Assembly (NCBI RefSeq): GCF_000226115.1
Contig: NC_016458.1
Location: 9,157,501-9,221,500, forward strand
Reading direction: 5' to 3'
DNA length: 64,000 bases
DNA from: Thermothielavioides terrestris NRRL 8126
Lineage: Eukaryota > Ascomycota > Sordariomycetes > Sordariales > Chaetomiaceae
Below the pieces are notes generated by a model. The model did not search any database. It was not told the origin of the DNA and saw only the letters and a list, made by a program, of their open reading frames with translations. Below, one piece after another: positions 21,934 through 35,975 of the stretch. A program made the translations under genes and the position numbers. Within the stretch, counting starts at the first letter, position 1; every line of letters starts with the position of its first letter.

Positions 21934-23244
21934 ATGCCGGTCAAGCCGGAAGCCAACAAAACCCTCCGGGGCCACAAACTGCTGGTCGTCGCGCCGTGGA
22001 AGGTGCCCGACGACTTTGTAGCAGGGCTTGCAGCCAAGTTCCCCGATCTGGAGGTCGTTTCCCATGTGGAAACGTGGACTGGCGGCGGAGACCTCCCGCG
22101 GGTTAGCCTGCCGGCGGAGACGTGGAAGGACGTGACAGTTCTCTTAACTTTCACCAGCCTGCCGACGCCCGCGGAGGCCCCCAAGCTGCAATACGTACAG
22201 GTGATGACCGCCGGGGTGAACCATCTGGTGGACACGCCCATCTACAAGGATACGGATATCGCCTTCTGCACTGCTAACGGGGTGCACGGGTGAGTCTTGG
22301 GGAGCGAACTTACTCTGAGCAGGCAGGATGGTGGAAAGGCTAACGCTGGAGAGGCCGCAAATATCCGAGTGGGTTATCGGCACCTACCTTGCGTTTGAGC
22401 ATCGCTGTAAGTGGTCTCAAATAGCGCCGTGAGATCCAAACGGTGGGCTGAAGCTAACCCAGAAGGCAGTTCCGCAATACCTCCAGCAGCAAAGAGAGGC
22501 CCGTTGGGACAGGGGGAACCTGCTGACGCTGGACGACGCCGAGGGCAAGACCGTGTGAGCATCCCAATCTTCCCCTATCCACCACCATTGCACAAACACC
22601 ATCCCAGCATGCTAACCCGAGTGTGCATCAGCGGCATCCTGGGCTACGGCAGCATCGGCCGTCAGACGGCGCGCGTCGCCACGGCGATGGGCATGAAGGT
22701 GCACGCGTACACGCTGCACCCGCGGCCGACTCCCGAGTCGCGGCGCGACCACGGCTGGACGCCGGCCGGGCTGGGCGATCCCGAGGGCGTCCTCCCGGCG
22801 CGGTGGTTCTCGGGCCCGACGACGGCCGACCTGCACGCCTTCCTCGCGTCCGGGCTGGACCTGCTCGTGCTGGCGACGCCGCTGACCGAGGCCACGCGGC
22901 ACCTGCTGACCCGGGCCGAGTTCGAGGTGCTGGCGGCCGACGGGCGCGCCGGCCGCACCTTCGTGTCCAACATCGCGCGCGGGCCCGTCGTCCACACGGC
23001 CGACCTGATGGCCGCGCTCGAGGGCGGCCTGATCCGCGGCGCCGCCCTCGACGTGACCGACCCGGAGCCGCTGCCGGACGGCCACCCGCTGTGGACGGCC
23101 AAGAACGTGATCATCACGCCGCACATATCGGGGGCGTCGCTGAAGTATTTCTCCCGCATCTTGGCCATCTTGGAGTGCAATCTGCAGCGGCTGGCCGACG
23201 GGGCCGAGCTGGTGAACCGCGTCGACCGGAGGAGGGGGTACTAG
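21934..23244 (+). CDS. D-isomer-specific 2-hydroxyacid dehydrogenase
   Basis: A 368-residue NAD(P)-dependent oxidoreductase interconverting 2-oxo acids and D-2-hydroxyacids. Exons are 21934-22289, 22354-22406, 22470-22554 and 22632-23244. The splice at 22289/22354 restores HGPQISEW, and the last one restores KTVGILGYGSIGRQ, both family hallmarks. The nucleotide-binding loop GYGSIG is at about 169-174. The catalytic triad is Arg281 (NIARGPVVH), Glu310 (DVTDPEPL) and His329 (ITPHISG). A segment after the Rossmann loop (HPRPTPESRRDHGWTPAG) is somewhat longer than in bacterial members but common in fungal ones. Substrate class (glyoxylate, hydroxypyruvate or other) cannot be read from sequence. 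A cytosolic location is likely because no signal is visible. Confidence 0.93.
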
Positions 23245-24834
23245 GGGAAAGAGACAATGCTTGTTTACTCTTGATTGGGTACGTCAATAGAGATGCAGTT
23301 CCCAGAAATCGAGGGTGGAAAAGAGGCATGGGCAGGACCAAGCAAGGCGGCAAACCCGGATCATCCAGCTTCAAGGAGTTGTCTGGAAGCGACGTCAATA
23401 AACCACTTGCCCACCAGTCCCCCATCCGACATCCTTCGTTGCGAGAGATCGTCTCCGCCCGAATACCAGGCGCATAAGGCCCCGGTAAAGCGTGCCCCAG
23501 TGATGCTGGTGGAACTGGAAATGAGGACCGCAATCAAGAGGCAAAAAAGGCCAGCCTTTGGCAACTTCGACATTACCGCCCGAATTTCCGTCCATAATCG
23601 TGTCTCCTACGTCAAGGCTGTTCCTAAGAAAGCGGTCTTCTCGTCGACAGCTCGTTTTCGGTGAGCGTGGTCAGTTGAACGCCGACACCGAGATGTAAGT
23701 GACGCAGAAGTTCGGTGTGTTCTTCACGCTCCGGCATAGCAATGGGCTGGTCTTGTCTTGAGGCGCACACGGCTCCTCCACGCAGCCCGGGCTGCGGGGT
23801 CATGGACATGCAGGATGTGCCAGCCTATTTAAATTATGCGGCTCCTCAGTGGTAATTATGCGGCTCTTCAGCGAAGCCGCAGGTATCCCACGTGGTGGCA
23901 GTGCCTCGTGTCACTTCGGAACCGTGCAGGCGGCACGTGTGCAGGCGGCCCCGGTGGGACAGCGCGGTCATTTGGACCAGGGTGATTTGTCTTTAAAGCC
24001 GACGACAGGCGTACAAGTACACATTTATACAGCGTCCGGCCAGCCAATCTGCCTGGTCCGCAGGACGGCGCAGTAGTTGACGGACCAGCTTTGTGGTCTA
24101 CCGCAATCTCCTGCTGGGTCACAGTCTTGCCGTGGGCCGGTGATGTTTCCGCGTGCGGTTGCATAAACCACAACCAAGAGCCATTTTCTTGACTGATGAA
24201 GCCCTGTTGACTCAACTTCCCACATAGTCAGCTGGGAAGAGGGGCTACTCCATCATTACCGAGTGAATCATGTCACGAGACGGCCTCATCAGCCCGTTGG
24301 AGCAAGCGCCGCTAGGACTTAGTCCTAGGCTGTTGACCCAGAGGCCCTCTATAGGTTTTCTTTGTTGCCCAGGACTTCCAACATTTGGGATGGTTGGCCC
24401 AGTTGCCTACCGTAACACGCTGTCGTTCTGCCTCCCAGCAGGTTGTGGGTTCAATTCCCACCACACAGTTCCGCTGCACGCGCCGGGCCCTTTGAGTAGA
24501 TACGTTTACTCGCACCTACCGAATGTGCAATCGCGCCACTGTGTGATGTTCGGGCTCTGGGGGATTTGTGGGTTTCTGGGGGCTCTATCAGTTCGGTACA
24601 GCTACGCGAGTAGCTGCCCATACGCTTTTACTTCTACCTTCCAGGTTTTACAGGAACCAACTCCCGATGGCTTTTTGGCTGCTCACAGCATTTGAATCGC
24701 AAACCAGCTCACGTCCCGTCTCTCCACCACCGCCCACCACATTGACTTTTCCCTGATACCCTCCTTTCAGCCAACCCAACGACACTGAACCAAAGCGAAG
24801 AACCACGAAAGAAAGAAGAGAAATAGACCAAGAC
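23245..24834. other. Intergenic stretch of 1.6 kb
   Basis: No supported protein gene. It contains a 17-nt interrupted palindrome at 24312-24328 (CTAGGACT-T-AGTCCTAG) and a tRNA-like fossil at about 24388-24468. The last 80 bp before the next ATG (AAGAAAGAAGAGAAATAGACC) look like an A-rich leader. Confidence 0.55.
24388..24468 (+). other. tRNA-like sequence, probably a degenerate tRNA
   Basis: A perfect T-arm is present: GTGGG, loop TTCAATT, CCCAC (24445-24461), with a B-box-like GGTTCAATTCC. At the proper distance upstream is an A-box-like TGGCCCAGTTGCC (24395-24407). The acceptor arms hardly pair and the anticodon arm has an oversized loop. This is not a working tRNA as written. Confidence 0.25.
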
Positions 24835-25179
24835 ATGTGCACCACCTACACGACATACTACAGCTGCGGCCACCTCCGCAACCAGCGACTCATCCGCTGC
24901 GCCCGCCGGCACGAGCACCTGCTCACCACCGTGCGCAACACCGACTACACACTCGACTGCCGCAGCTGCGCGCAGCAGCGCCGCCGGCGCAGGTGGTGGC
25001 ATGATGCGTCAGACGACGGCAGCGTCGACCTCAACCTCGACCTCAACCTCGACGTCGACGTCGGGCGTCGTGATGACCGCGACTACTACGACTACGAGTA
25101 CGAGTGTTACGAGCGCTCGTACCGGCACTATCCGTGGCGGGAGAGGGAGTGGAGGCGGTGGTTGTTGATGTTGGATTGA
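24835..25179 (+). CDS. Small Cys/His/Asp-rich hypothetical protein
   Basis: A 114-residue single-exon protein. The N-terminus (MCTTYTTYYSCGHLRNQRLI) has the Cys-Gly-His pattern seen at the start of many short uncharacterised fungal proteins. CARRHEH and CRSCAQQ follow, together enough ligands for one zinc site. The middle is Arg-rich, then comes a short acidic repeat of alternating Leu-Asp/Val-Asp (DLNLDLNLDVDVG) and a Tyr/Glu/Arg/Trp-rich tail. I assign no function. The A-rich leader before the ATG and the conserved-looking start support it being real. Confidence 0.6.
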   Translation: MCTTYTTYYSCGHLRNQRLIRCARRHEHLLTTVRNTDYTLDCRSCAQQRRRRRWWHDASDDGSVDLNLDLNLDVDVGRRDDRDYYDYEYECYERSYRHYPWREREWRRWLLMLD

Positions 25180-27123
25180 CTCGTTGGATGGGGCTCGACT
25201 GGAGTGGGTTTAGATGGGCTTCGAAGGGCATGCTGCATGCGGGTACTATTAGACTGATTGGTGAAAGGGGGAAGACGGCAGGTTCACAGGGGGCGGTGGG
25301 CAGGTTGGTTTTGAGTTTGACTTTCGGAGCTGGATGTCATCCTTCCTTTTCTCAATCTATATGGGCTCAGTCGTTCAGCACCTCGACGTACGGCTCTGGA
25401 AGGGCGGATGGAATATTTCCTAGGTGTTTAGACTCCTGACTTCGTGCTGAGGGGTAGAGCTGGGACGGTGCGTGACGGGTCGGGGAAAGAAGAGTGTTGG
25501 GCAACGCTCTCCGCAGTGCTTTGGTCCCTCGGCGTGCTGGCTAGGAGCTCAATGATAATGAATGTGCTGTTAGAAAGCAGTCAGGTTGGTTTTAGATCTC
25601 TCGCACGTGAGCGCTGTGGGGAGCTAGTCGGGTTGAGTCCTCCCACCCTTATCAACCCCGCCCACTTCCCTTCGAACGGCGTCCACGGGGTGTGGTAACT
25701 ACGTGATGGATTTGGTCGGCCAGGTAACGTTGCAGCTTGAGCACAGCGCGTCTGCCATGCAACAGAGCAGTGAGCGTGGTAACTTGGGGTGGACATCAGT
25801 GACTTCCCCCACATCTCTACCCCTTAATCTGCCCCTCTCCAGGCACCAACTCCGCGGTGCGCTGCACCGACACTTACACCGTGGGTTTTGCGAAGTTTTC
25901 TATTCGCGATTCAGGAGCGCAGCTGGCCTACAGTAGCAGCTAACCTAACAGTCGGCTTTAATATGGCCTGCCTGCGGAAATTATGCGGCTCTGCCCTCCA
26001 GCGATGCAACCCAGCGATCGTAGCCTGGCGGGGGTTTGGTTCTGAGCTACCAAAAGAGGAACCGAGAACTTTAGAACTTTCGGATGGAAAGAGACCGCAG
26101 CCGAAGACTGAAGCAAGGTCTTTTGCTGCTGATCTTCGAGGCGTTGACATAAAGTACATCGTACTCCACAGCACCCGCCCTACCTAATACATCATGGAAC
26201 AACAAGTTGCAGGCTTTCTTGACGTCTTTTTTTCTTCTTTTTGCATTCTTTGACCATTGCTTGCCGGTAGACGCTGAAGGACAGTAACTAGCCCTGTCCT
26301 TGAACCACCCATTTTCGAGACCTAGTGGCAGCGACCCTGCTCGGTGCCACCCCCTGGTTTGGAACCCCGTCCCGCGGCGCGAATCAGAGTCGCGCTCCGT
26401 TGGTTCTGACCTTCCCGATTTGGCTCGAACTTGGGGAACTTTTCTCTCCCGTGCCGGGTACCTGGTGATCCATAGCGCATGCCACTGCCGACCACGCGGA
26501 GGGTTGCAAAAAGCGCTTGGCTACTCGATCGGGGAGTCCCATTGGCTGTTCGTCGTCCCTGTCATCACAACTACTCGGCCAGGGGGAAGGAGGGCGATTT
26601 TGCCATCGCCGATAAGGACCGAGATGGCGTTGGCGGCGTTGCATTCGGCGGGATGACGTGACCCGGTCGTTCACGCTCGGCGGGCCCGGGCGCGCCGAAC
26701 CGTGACACTCTGTCACGGGGAGATGCTAGTGCGCTCGTGGCCGAGTGCACGTTCTGCCATGTCGTTCCGACGATCGGGAACCAACCACGCACCGCCGACG
26801 TCATCCCTCTTCCCCGCCGGCAACGTTGCTGTAGACGCTCAGGGGACGGTGGATCCAGTCCACAATGAGCGTTGCTTCGCTAGTGGGGAAAACGATGCAG
26901 GGCAAGGGAGACCCTCGACGCATCGTCCGGCTATCAGAGGCACCGGTCAGTCAGGAGGGTAACAGCCTGGGAGCGGCCTAGCTCAGGAAGAGCTCAGGAG
27001 TTCGCGCCGCAGGATGCGGCACGACTATAAGATGTTGAGCACTCCGGACCACTGCGAAGGAGACGGCTACCGCTGAGACCAGCAACCCATCTGTTCGGCC
27101 CATCCAGCAGAGCTATCGAAACC
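25180..27123. other. Intergenic stretch of 1.9 kb
   Basis: No supported gene; all frames here are short and lack motifs. It contains the chitinase promoter at its right end. The frequent CGG/CCG triplets at 26300-26800 give no coherent reading frame. Confidence 0.55.
27025..27031 (+). promoter_or_regulatory. TATA-like box of the chitinase gene
   Basis: The sequence CTATAAG lies about 95 bp upstream of the chitinase start codon, a typical fungal spacing. Confidence 0.5.
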
Positions 27124-28532
<1,409 letters not shown>

Positions 28533-31500
28533 GTCGGGAGAAGTGAACGAAAGGGATCTCACGGGAGAGCAGAGATGTCAAGCGCAGTGGCGGGAAAGGG
28601 CGCACTGAGGAGCACATGTATGATACCAGTGGGCTTCTTTTTCCCTTTCTTCATTCTTTTCTTCTCATTGTTTTCTTATTTTTTTTTTATTGACCCGAGA
28701 CTTATTTGTTCTCAGGCCAAAACCTTCTGCTTCATGTTCATAGTTGAGCAGCTTCTTTGCTTCTATTCCACGTACATCTTCTCACTTTTCTTCTCGTCAT
28801 GGGCTCTGATTGAGAGGAACGCAGGAGGCTACGTTGCTCAGAAGCCCCGGGCCCGGTTCAGATGACCGTACCGAGCTGTGCAGCCAGACTGAAATCAGTG
28901 TGATGCCATTAATCCGACTCGCTCTGTCTTCCACATCACAACGACACTAAGGTAGGTAAGCGAGCAGTGGCAGGTGCTCGATACTTATGTGCCATATTCC
29001 TCGGCCCTACGCAATATCCCGGCCAATCACTCCTGTGGCTGCCATGCGGGGTCAGAGGTTGTCTCGCACAGCACTGTGTAAGACGCATGAGGCTGAGGCG
29101 GCTAGCCTGCTCAACTGATCCCACCCGTGATGCCCAGCGGACCTCATACATGGTGTGTAGTGTACAACTTTCTCTCGTCACTGACCCCGTCATATCTGAG
29201 CCTGATGGGAAGGTCCAGCTGACAATGGGACAGATCGGTCAGTGCGCAATCCACGAACGCCGCCTGCGCCGCCTGCGCTGCGATGGTTGGATGTGATACG
29301 TGCGGAGGGCGAGAGGATTTTCGCCCTGGTGTCTTACGATCTCGCCGGGCTACTGCAGTTTGCCTCACACGGGACACATGGTTGGCCGCATAATTGGCCT
29401 GTCATGGCCTGGAGGGACTCGGCCAACGGCTTGTGTAACTCTCTGGTGCAATCGCTGGCTACTGAACCCAACTTTTCCATCACGGACCGTCTGTCCCCGG
29501 CCCGGTAGTCCTCTGCCGCAGCAGTCCTGGGCTCCTACCAGTCTATAACTGGAGCGCACCCTCATCTCTTAGTCGTCCTCTTCTGCCGCCGCTGCGGGCG
29601 GTAATTCTCTGCCACAGTGACTTGAGTGACTTGGTTCCATGCGCATGTATAGAAGTTCTAAAGCAGACGCGTGCGATATGCGGCCTCCCGTTGTTGTCCA
29701 CCCATGGTCGTGCCAGGGGTTTGGAATCCGGCCTACCTACCTAGGTCTCGGATCGGTGTATCCACCGGTTGCACGAGCTCTCGCCGATCTGACCGTCGCA
29801 ATCGCGCCTGGTGTACAAACACCACCACGAAGTGACACTCACCCTGGAACCGCGGGCTCGGGATGGTAACTCGATTTCGATCTGTCGGCTGCCGCAATAC
29901 CAAGCCACGAATGACGTTTCAAAGGCAAGGAACGCCCCGACACAGTTCGATTCCATCGGCTCGGCTGCCGGGAGTCTAGGCAATTCCTCTCGCCGTCAGG
30001 GGGACGGCGAGACCTGCAGACGCCTCGATTCCCAGGGATTGGGTCACCTGGGGCGAGCATTAAGTTGGATTTTTGCGCGGCATCCCTACTTCGTGACCCG
30101 ACACAAGCAAACTCGAGAGGGATTGTGGTGCAGCGATCGAAGAAGATGCCGCAGACTCCCGGCCCGGAGACTGGTGACTGGTGACTCTTAGGGCGTTACG
30201 GGGGCCCCCTGTGTGCAAGCATCGCACCAATCCCCCAGACACAGTGCCTTCATGCTGTTTTCAGGGCTGTTGAGGACTGATGTCTCAGCTTGATCCAAGC
30301 GCCAGATGAACTACACAGTAGTCCACGGCCACGGTAACCAAGGTTAACTGCGGAATACCCAGCAAGCCCGCGCGGGGGCGACCGAGTGCTTGTTTGCTTG
30401 GGGCGGCGGGCCAAATTCCGCACCCCTCCCCTGCACACTCGGCGTCGATGAGCGGATCGTCTGCACCTCAACATCGCAGCCTTTCGTCCGGACATGATCC
30501 GACGGGTGGCCCTGGCCTAGCAAGGTGTGGACCCCGCTCGATAGTCCATGGCGCTGGATCTGGACGGCCACGAGAACGCCGTGGCGCAGGACCAAGCTGG
30601 GTGTCCAATACAGCAGGCCGTTCAGGCAGCGGGGTCGTTGACCGCGGCGCCAGGTAGGCGATCTCGCAGAATAATCTCATCGCACCTAACTAACCGCCAG
30701 GCCGGATTCGCTGGGGAAGACGGGCTTCTGCGGCGGGATGCATCCATGGATGGGACTGATGAGACGACGTCGACACGCTTGTGCCCGGGTCCCGCCAAGC
30801 TGCCGCCGTCTCTCACAGCGCCGCCTCCTGCCAGACTGACACATCTGAATCCCGATCACGGCTGTCCAGTGACGCCAGTCGGTCGCAGTGTCCGAGAATC
30901 CGGCTTGGTGGGGGTTGGGTACGGAGGTGGGCAACTACCCGCGCCCGTCGCCGTCCTGAGGCGTGCGAGCGTGGCAATGCTCAACACAACTCTCTCCAGG
31001 CGGTGAACGAGGGCCCCAACAGATCGGCATGAGCATGGCTGTGACTCTGCGAGTTTGCGACGGGGGGGTGCCGTCGAGGTAGCTAACGCGAGTGGGAAAC
31101 GGGTTGACGAAGAACGGGCGCCTTCCGTGTTTGGCGGCGGCCGGCCAGCTGTCCTCTGCATTTTGTCCCCGGCGTTTTCGCGAGGCCTGCATTAGCTATT
31201 TTAGCGTTTTGTGGCGGACCCAACGAACGGGTGCCGTGGTGGCCCGTATCTGAGGGTTCGTGGGCTTGTGGGTCGAGCCGGTTCTGGACAGTGCTCTGCA
31301 ACAAGGTTTGTGCGCGATCACAGATGCAAGCTGAATGGGGAACCTGACGAGGGAGGCATGTCCGATTGTGGTGGACCTTATTACCAGGGTGAGCAACAGG
31401 GTCTTCAATCGAGCTCCCGCTTTGGGACGCCAAGTCACGATCCCGGCTGCCGATCATCCGCCAGCGGCAAGCGTCAAGCACAGTACGTGACCAGTGGACT

Positions 31501-32495
31501 CTGGTACTGGACCTGCCTGCCGCAGTTCACTAGTACTGTGCGCGGTGTTGCGTCACAGCAATCCCTCATCGCGGCGGCGTGGCCGCAGGAGCACTGGAGC
31601 ACAAGAAACTTTGACAGAAGCAGAAACATGGAAGGCACCAGCGCCAGGGTGCCAGGGCCGGCAAGATGGCAGGGAAGAAGGTTGACGTGGCCAACAGTGG
31701 CACAGCCGTGTCGGCCACGGCCTGCATACAGCCCGAGACCTGAAATTGCGGTAGCGGCTGCCTCTGTCTTTGCATTGGCAATCGCGCGCGGGAGTTTCAT
31801 CAGCGTTCCATGGACTTCCCCTATGAGAGGCCCTAACAGTATGGAATAAGAGGAAGTCTCCCTCGTTGGGCCGCGGCGGGCATGGATGTACCGACGCTTC
31901 TAACTCCTCCGTACATGTCTTCGTTACTGTGTAGTCGGGTGGAGCTCGGGTGCGGGTAGTGTACTGTAGATCGATGGATGCCGGGCGGCGAGGCGTCCGA
32001 TGGGCCGGGGAGCCTTGGGAAGATCGGTGGCAGCCGGGGGCCCCTGGCCCAGATTCGCCCCGGCGCGATGCCTGGGCCAAGAACCTCAATGGGCAGACGG
32101 GAGAGAGCGTGACCTGGGCTGGGCTGCGTACCTCTGGTATGTCCATGCCTCCCAGGGGAGTGGAGGAGGAGAGCCTGGGAGATGCTGTCCATTCACGTTG
32201 AAGCTTGGAGGCATGCGAGCCGCCAAGCAGACCACCCAACTTGAGCCAAGCCGACCGGGAAACCCACCCCGGGCCCGACATGTCCAGACAGGACTTGCGT
32301 GGCAGAGAACGCTCGCAGGGACCGCGGCAGTGAGCAGCCAGACCCCCGCTAAGATCAGGGCAAGAAGGAGCGATCCGCTCACCCCAGATTCGTTGCCCAT
32401 TAAACCCTGCAATCCCGCGCCCTGGGGCCCCGGACCGTCCCTTCCCGCTCTTGCGGCTTGCTTAACCAATCTTCCGAGCGCCATCGTCATTTCCC
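28533..32495. other. Gene-free stretch of 4 kb
   Basis: The longest gene-poor block of the window. Several open frames of 100-240 codons occur on both strands (for example 31211-31849 and 31553-32281), but they are Pro/Arg/Ser-rich, overlap each other and lack motifs. A T-rich tract follows the chitinase stop (28634-28689), and CCTACCTACCTAGG occurs near 29726. I see no transposon ends or transposase remnants. Confidence 0.55.
28634..28689 (+). repeat. T-rich pyrimidine tract downstream of the chitinase gene
   Basis: About 56 bases are almost all C/T, ending in a run of T. The tract begins 100 bp after the stop codon and may belong to the 3' untranslated/termination region. Confidence 0.6.
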
Positions 32496-34844
32496 ATGGC
32501 GGCGTCCAAACGCACAAGCAGCACAGGCGGCAGTCGCGGGGCCGGGGCTATGGGTCAGCCCAGGCAGCTGCCTGGGTCCGCGTGCGAGGAATGTAGAAAG
32601 CGGAAGCTGCGATGTGAGAGATACTCCGAGCCCTGAGAACCTTGAACCTTGGCGGGCAATGGCGATGAGGATGACAATGCCCACCCCACCTCCCCCCATT
32701 GGTGTGATGCTTCAAGTCCGGCCCGAGCTGACAATGGAAATCAAAATACTCAGGTGACCGGCAGCGCCCGCAGTGCGGAAAGTGTGCCGACGCTGGCATT
32801 GTGTGTGAAATCAACAACAATCGTCTGGCCAGGGGCCCCAAGAAGGGCGACCTCAAAGCGCTTCGGAGTCGGATCGGTGAGTTACAAACCGGACTTTCTC
32901 CCGACCGGCCCGCTACTTCATGGCCCGGCATTGTCAAATGTCATGGCCGTGCACGATGCTGAGATCCGAGCGAGCAGTGGCCCTGGAGCGCCGCCTGAGC
33001 CTCGACCACGGCGACGCGGCCCTGTCGATTCTCGTTGGAGACCCTGCCACGACGACGACAGACACAACTGCTGCGACTGAGAGCCCGACTACCACGTCCG
33101 GGTTGGAGGGCAACTCCACTGCACTCGTGTCGCCGTGCCAGACCCAGCCGGTCTGGGAGGGCACCGAAGTACATGTCCAAGTACCTCCCATGACCCCAAC
33201 GAGCGGCCCCATGGGTCTTCCGGCTTTCAAGCTCCCTCCCACACCACCGTCGCCACCCAAGAGCACCTTTGTTGACGACCTAATGCGTGCGGATCTGTAC
33301 GTTGCCATCAGACACGCCTTGTTCCCCCTTCTTGTCGGCTCGCCCCCAGATGATCAGCATCCAAAACGTGGGTGCCAAATGCTGACCATTTCACACCTCA
33401 AAGAGATCAGTTGTATTTTGACCGGGTACACCCCAACATCCCCATCTTCAACCACTCCCGCTATTTCTCCCGGGCGCGACAGACAAGCTGGGCCAACGGG
33501 CCAAACTATATGCTCTGCCTCCAACACGCCATGTGGACCCTCGCCATGGCGCTCTCCTCGCAGTTCGAAAGTTCTCGCGAGACGCTCTACACCGAGACGA
33601 GACAGATGCTCGAGGCGCTCGACATGGCCGACGACGATTTGCACCCCGTGCGCATCGAGCAGGTGCAGGCCTGGCTTCTCATCGCCTTCTACGAGCTCGC
33701 GCGCTCCAGCTACCGCCGAGCTTCGATCAGCGCTGGACGGGCATTCCGGCTCGTCCAGCTCGCACGGCTTCATGAAGTCGACAGCCCGGGAAACGCGGCC
33801 GAGGACGAAGAAGACCGGGTGGTCAAAGAAGAGAGAAGAAGGACCTTCTGGGTGGCATACTGCCTCGATCGTCTTATATCTATGAGAAGTCGCTGCCCCT
33901 TGACTCTCACGGAGGAAGTGGTAAGTGCAATGAATGGGTCGCACAGATTTTCCCCGGCTGGGCCCGGGTGATCTCCATCTTCTCACCCGGGCCAGGTTTT
34001 GACAGTCGACTTATTAACCATGTCTCACGTCTCATGACGGCAGCTCTGTACCCGGCTTCCATCCCCGGAGCTGGCCTTCCAAAGCGGCCAGCCCATTCCG
34101 GGGTGCTTCCTGTCAGAGGCGATCACGTCGGGCGACCACAACTTCTTATCGCCGCTGGCTGAGGCCGTGCTGCTAGTCACCATTTGCGGTCGCGCCCTCT
34201 CACACGCCCAGGTCTCAAGCGTGGAGCAGGCATTTGGCAGCCCATCGCTTGACTTCTGGCTCCGGCACGAGTGGCTTGACAGTATGTTGATGAGGTCACT
34301 CGACTGCCTGACCGTGAACACCTCCGTAGTGTCGGCGATGGTGGACCCCATGCTGCTGTTCGCGTTCATGATGGCACACGCAACGACAATATTTATGGGC
34401 CAGATCGCCCAAGCATCGGGCATGGACAGTCACAGCCGCGCCGCCGCCGTGGAGTACCAGCATCGCGCCACGCGCGCTGCACGGGAGATTGCCGGGCTCG
34501 CGAAAGCACATGAGCGCATTGGTTTCTTCAAGGTAAGACACCCTGCGCTGCCCCGACTGCGCGTCCCGCCCGTGTCACGGAACGCAATGCGAGGCTAATG
34601 CACAAGCTACTATGCGCAGGCCCACACGTTCCTGCCGTTAGCCGTCTTCCTTGGCGCGTCGCAGCTGGCGGCAGATAGGAAGCGGAGGTTGGACACCTTC
34701 CAGGACGCAGAGCACGACTCGTCACTCGACGGCGAGCTGCAATCTTGTCTGGATGCTCTGAGGAAGATGCAGAGCTTTAATAACTTGGCGAGGGAACATT
34801 TAGCTGTGTTGGAGTCTCTGGAGTTTGGGTTCGGCGGTTTGTAA
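32496..34844 (+). CDS. Zn2Cys6 transcription factor, candidate regulator of the polyketide locus
   Basis: A 596-residue regulator. Exons are 32496-32613, 32754-32876, 32978-33296, 33404-33920, 34044-34532 and 34620-34844. The first intron splits the Zn cluster; splicing gives Cys30-x2-Cys33-x6-Cys40-x6-Cys47-x2-Cys50-x6-Cys57 in CEECRKRKLRCDRQRPQCGK. A linker RGPKKGDLKALRSRI and a short coiled coil follow, as in many regulators of secondary-metabolite clusters. The Fungal_trans domain starts near residue 188 (DQLYFDRVHPNIPIF) and includes FWVAYCLDRLISMR. No activation-domain signature is obvious. It lies about 1.9 kb from the 3' end of the PKS. Control of that gene is inferred from position and subfamily resemblance only. 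Confidence 0.9.
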
Positions 34845-35900
34845 GGTGCTCAATCACATACGTGCTCAGGATATCCGATATACCCAGGCCGAGGTTTTGG
34901 TTGTTTTCTGTCTGGTCGTCGTCACTCGTCAGTTGTCAGTTTGCGTGTCTCTCAGGCTCTGGGACATCGCCGCCGGGGTCCACCCGCCGGGCGCGTAGCA
35001 GAGCTCGAGTCCGACGATGCACTTGCTGGCGGTTGGGGAGCTCGTGGTCGTGTGTACAGGATATTGAGCGACTCGCGCGGGCGGCCGGCGTTTTCGCGAG
35101 GAAGGGGTGTTGTTTGGAAAAGCGGTTGACCACTCACGCTTTGGCGGCTGTTATATCAACTGCCATTTCCGGTGGCTGATGTTCTTGGAATCGAATTAGG
35201 ATCTTCGGAGACTATGCCTTCCACGTTACGGATGATGCTACAAACATATACACTAAATCAAAAGCGAATCAAAAGCGTGTGCCGAGTTCTACGTGATTCG
35301 TCCTACATCAAACGGATTGCTGAGCAACCAGAATTGAAAGCGAGGTCGAAATGAACTTCAAGTTGAGAAGATACGCCTTGGTATCCGCCGTATTTCGCCA
35401 GAGTCGTCACATTTGTGCGACGAAAGCAGGAGCTCCATTCTCAGAGCGGACGGGGTCTCTTGTTCTCAAAACCAGAACAGGAGCGACGAACAGGAGCGAA
35501 GCTGCCGACCACTTCCACAGGTGTTAAGCACCTTTGCCTTTCGACCAACCAGGCCACTATTGAGGCTTGGACTTTTTTTTTCCATTTTCACTTGAAGTGA
35601 TTGGCCTCTCAAACAAGGATTCCATCAAGCATCCTGTGGGGCCGGTCTCGCCTTTCCCCGCCACAGCGAACCGATCACAGTCAGATATGGCGAATTGGCC
35701 AGCAGCATGTGAGCGAGCCCCAGTGGTGGTCAGGTAACCGTCAATCCGGAGGAGCGGGAAAGCTGGGCACGCCAGTGAAGCATAATCAGGTACGGACGTT
35801 AATAAGATCAGTTAAAGCTATATGTCACTGTGGCTGTTCTTCACGGAGCGAAGGGTGCCTCACTGTTACCCGAAGCGTTGCAGCGGCAGATCTGCTAGCG

Positions 35901-35975
<75 letters not shown>

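Noticed and set aside
31211..32281. Overlapping 212- and 242-codon frames on opposite strands
   Set aside because: Mutually overlapping, motif-free and Pro/Arg-rich; typical chance frames of GC-rich non-coding DNA.
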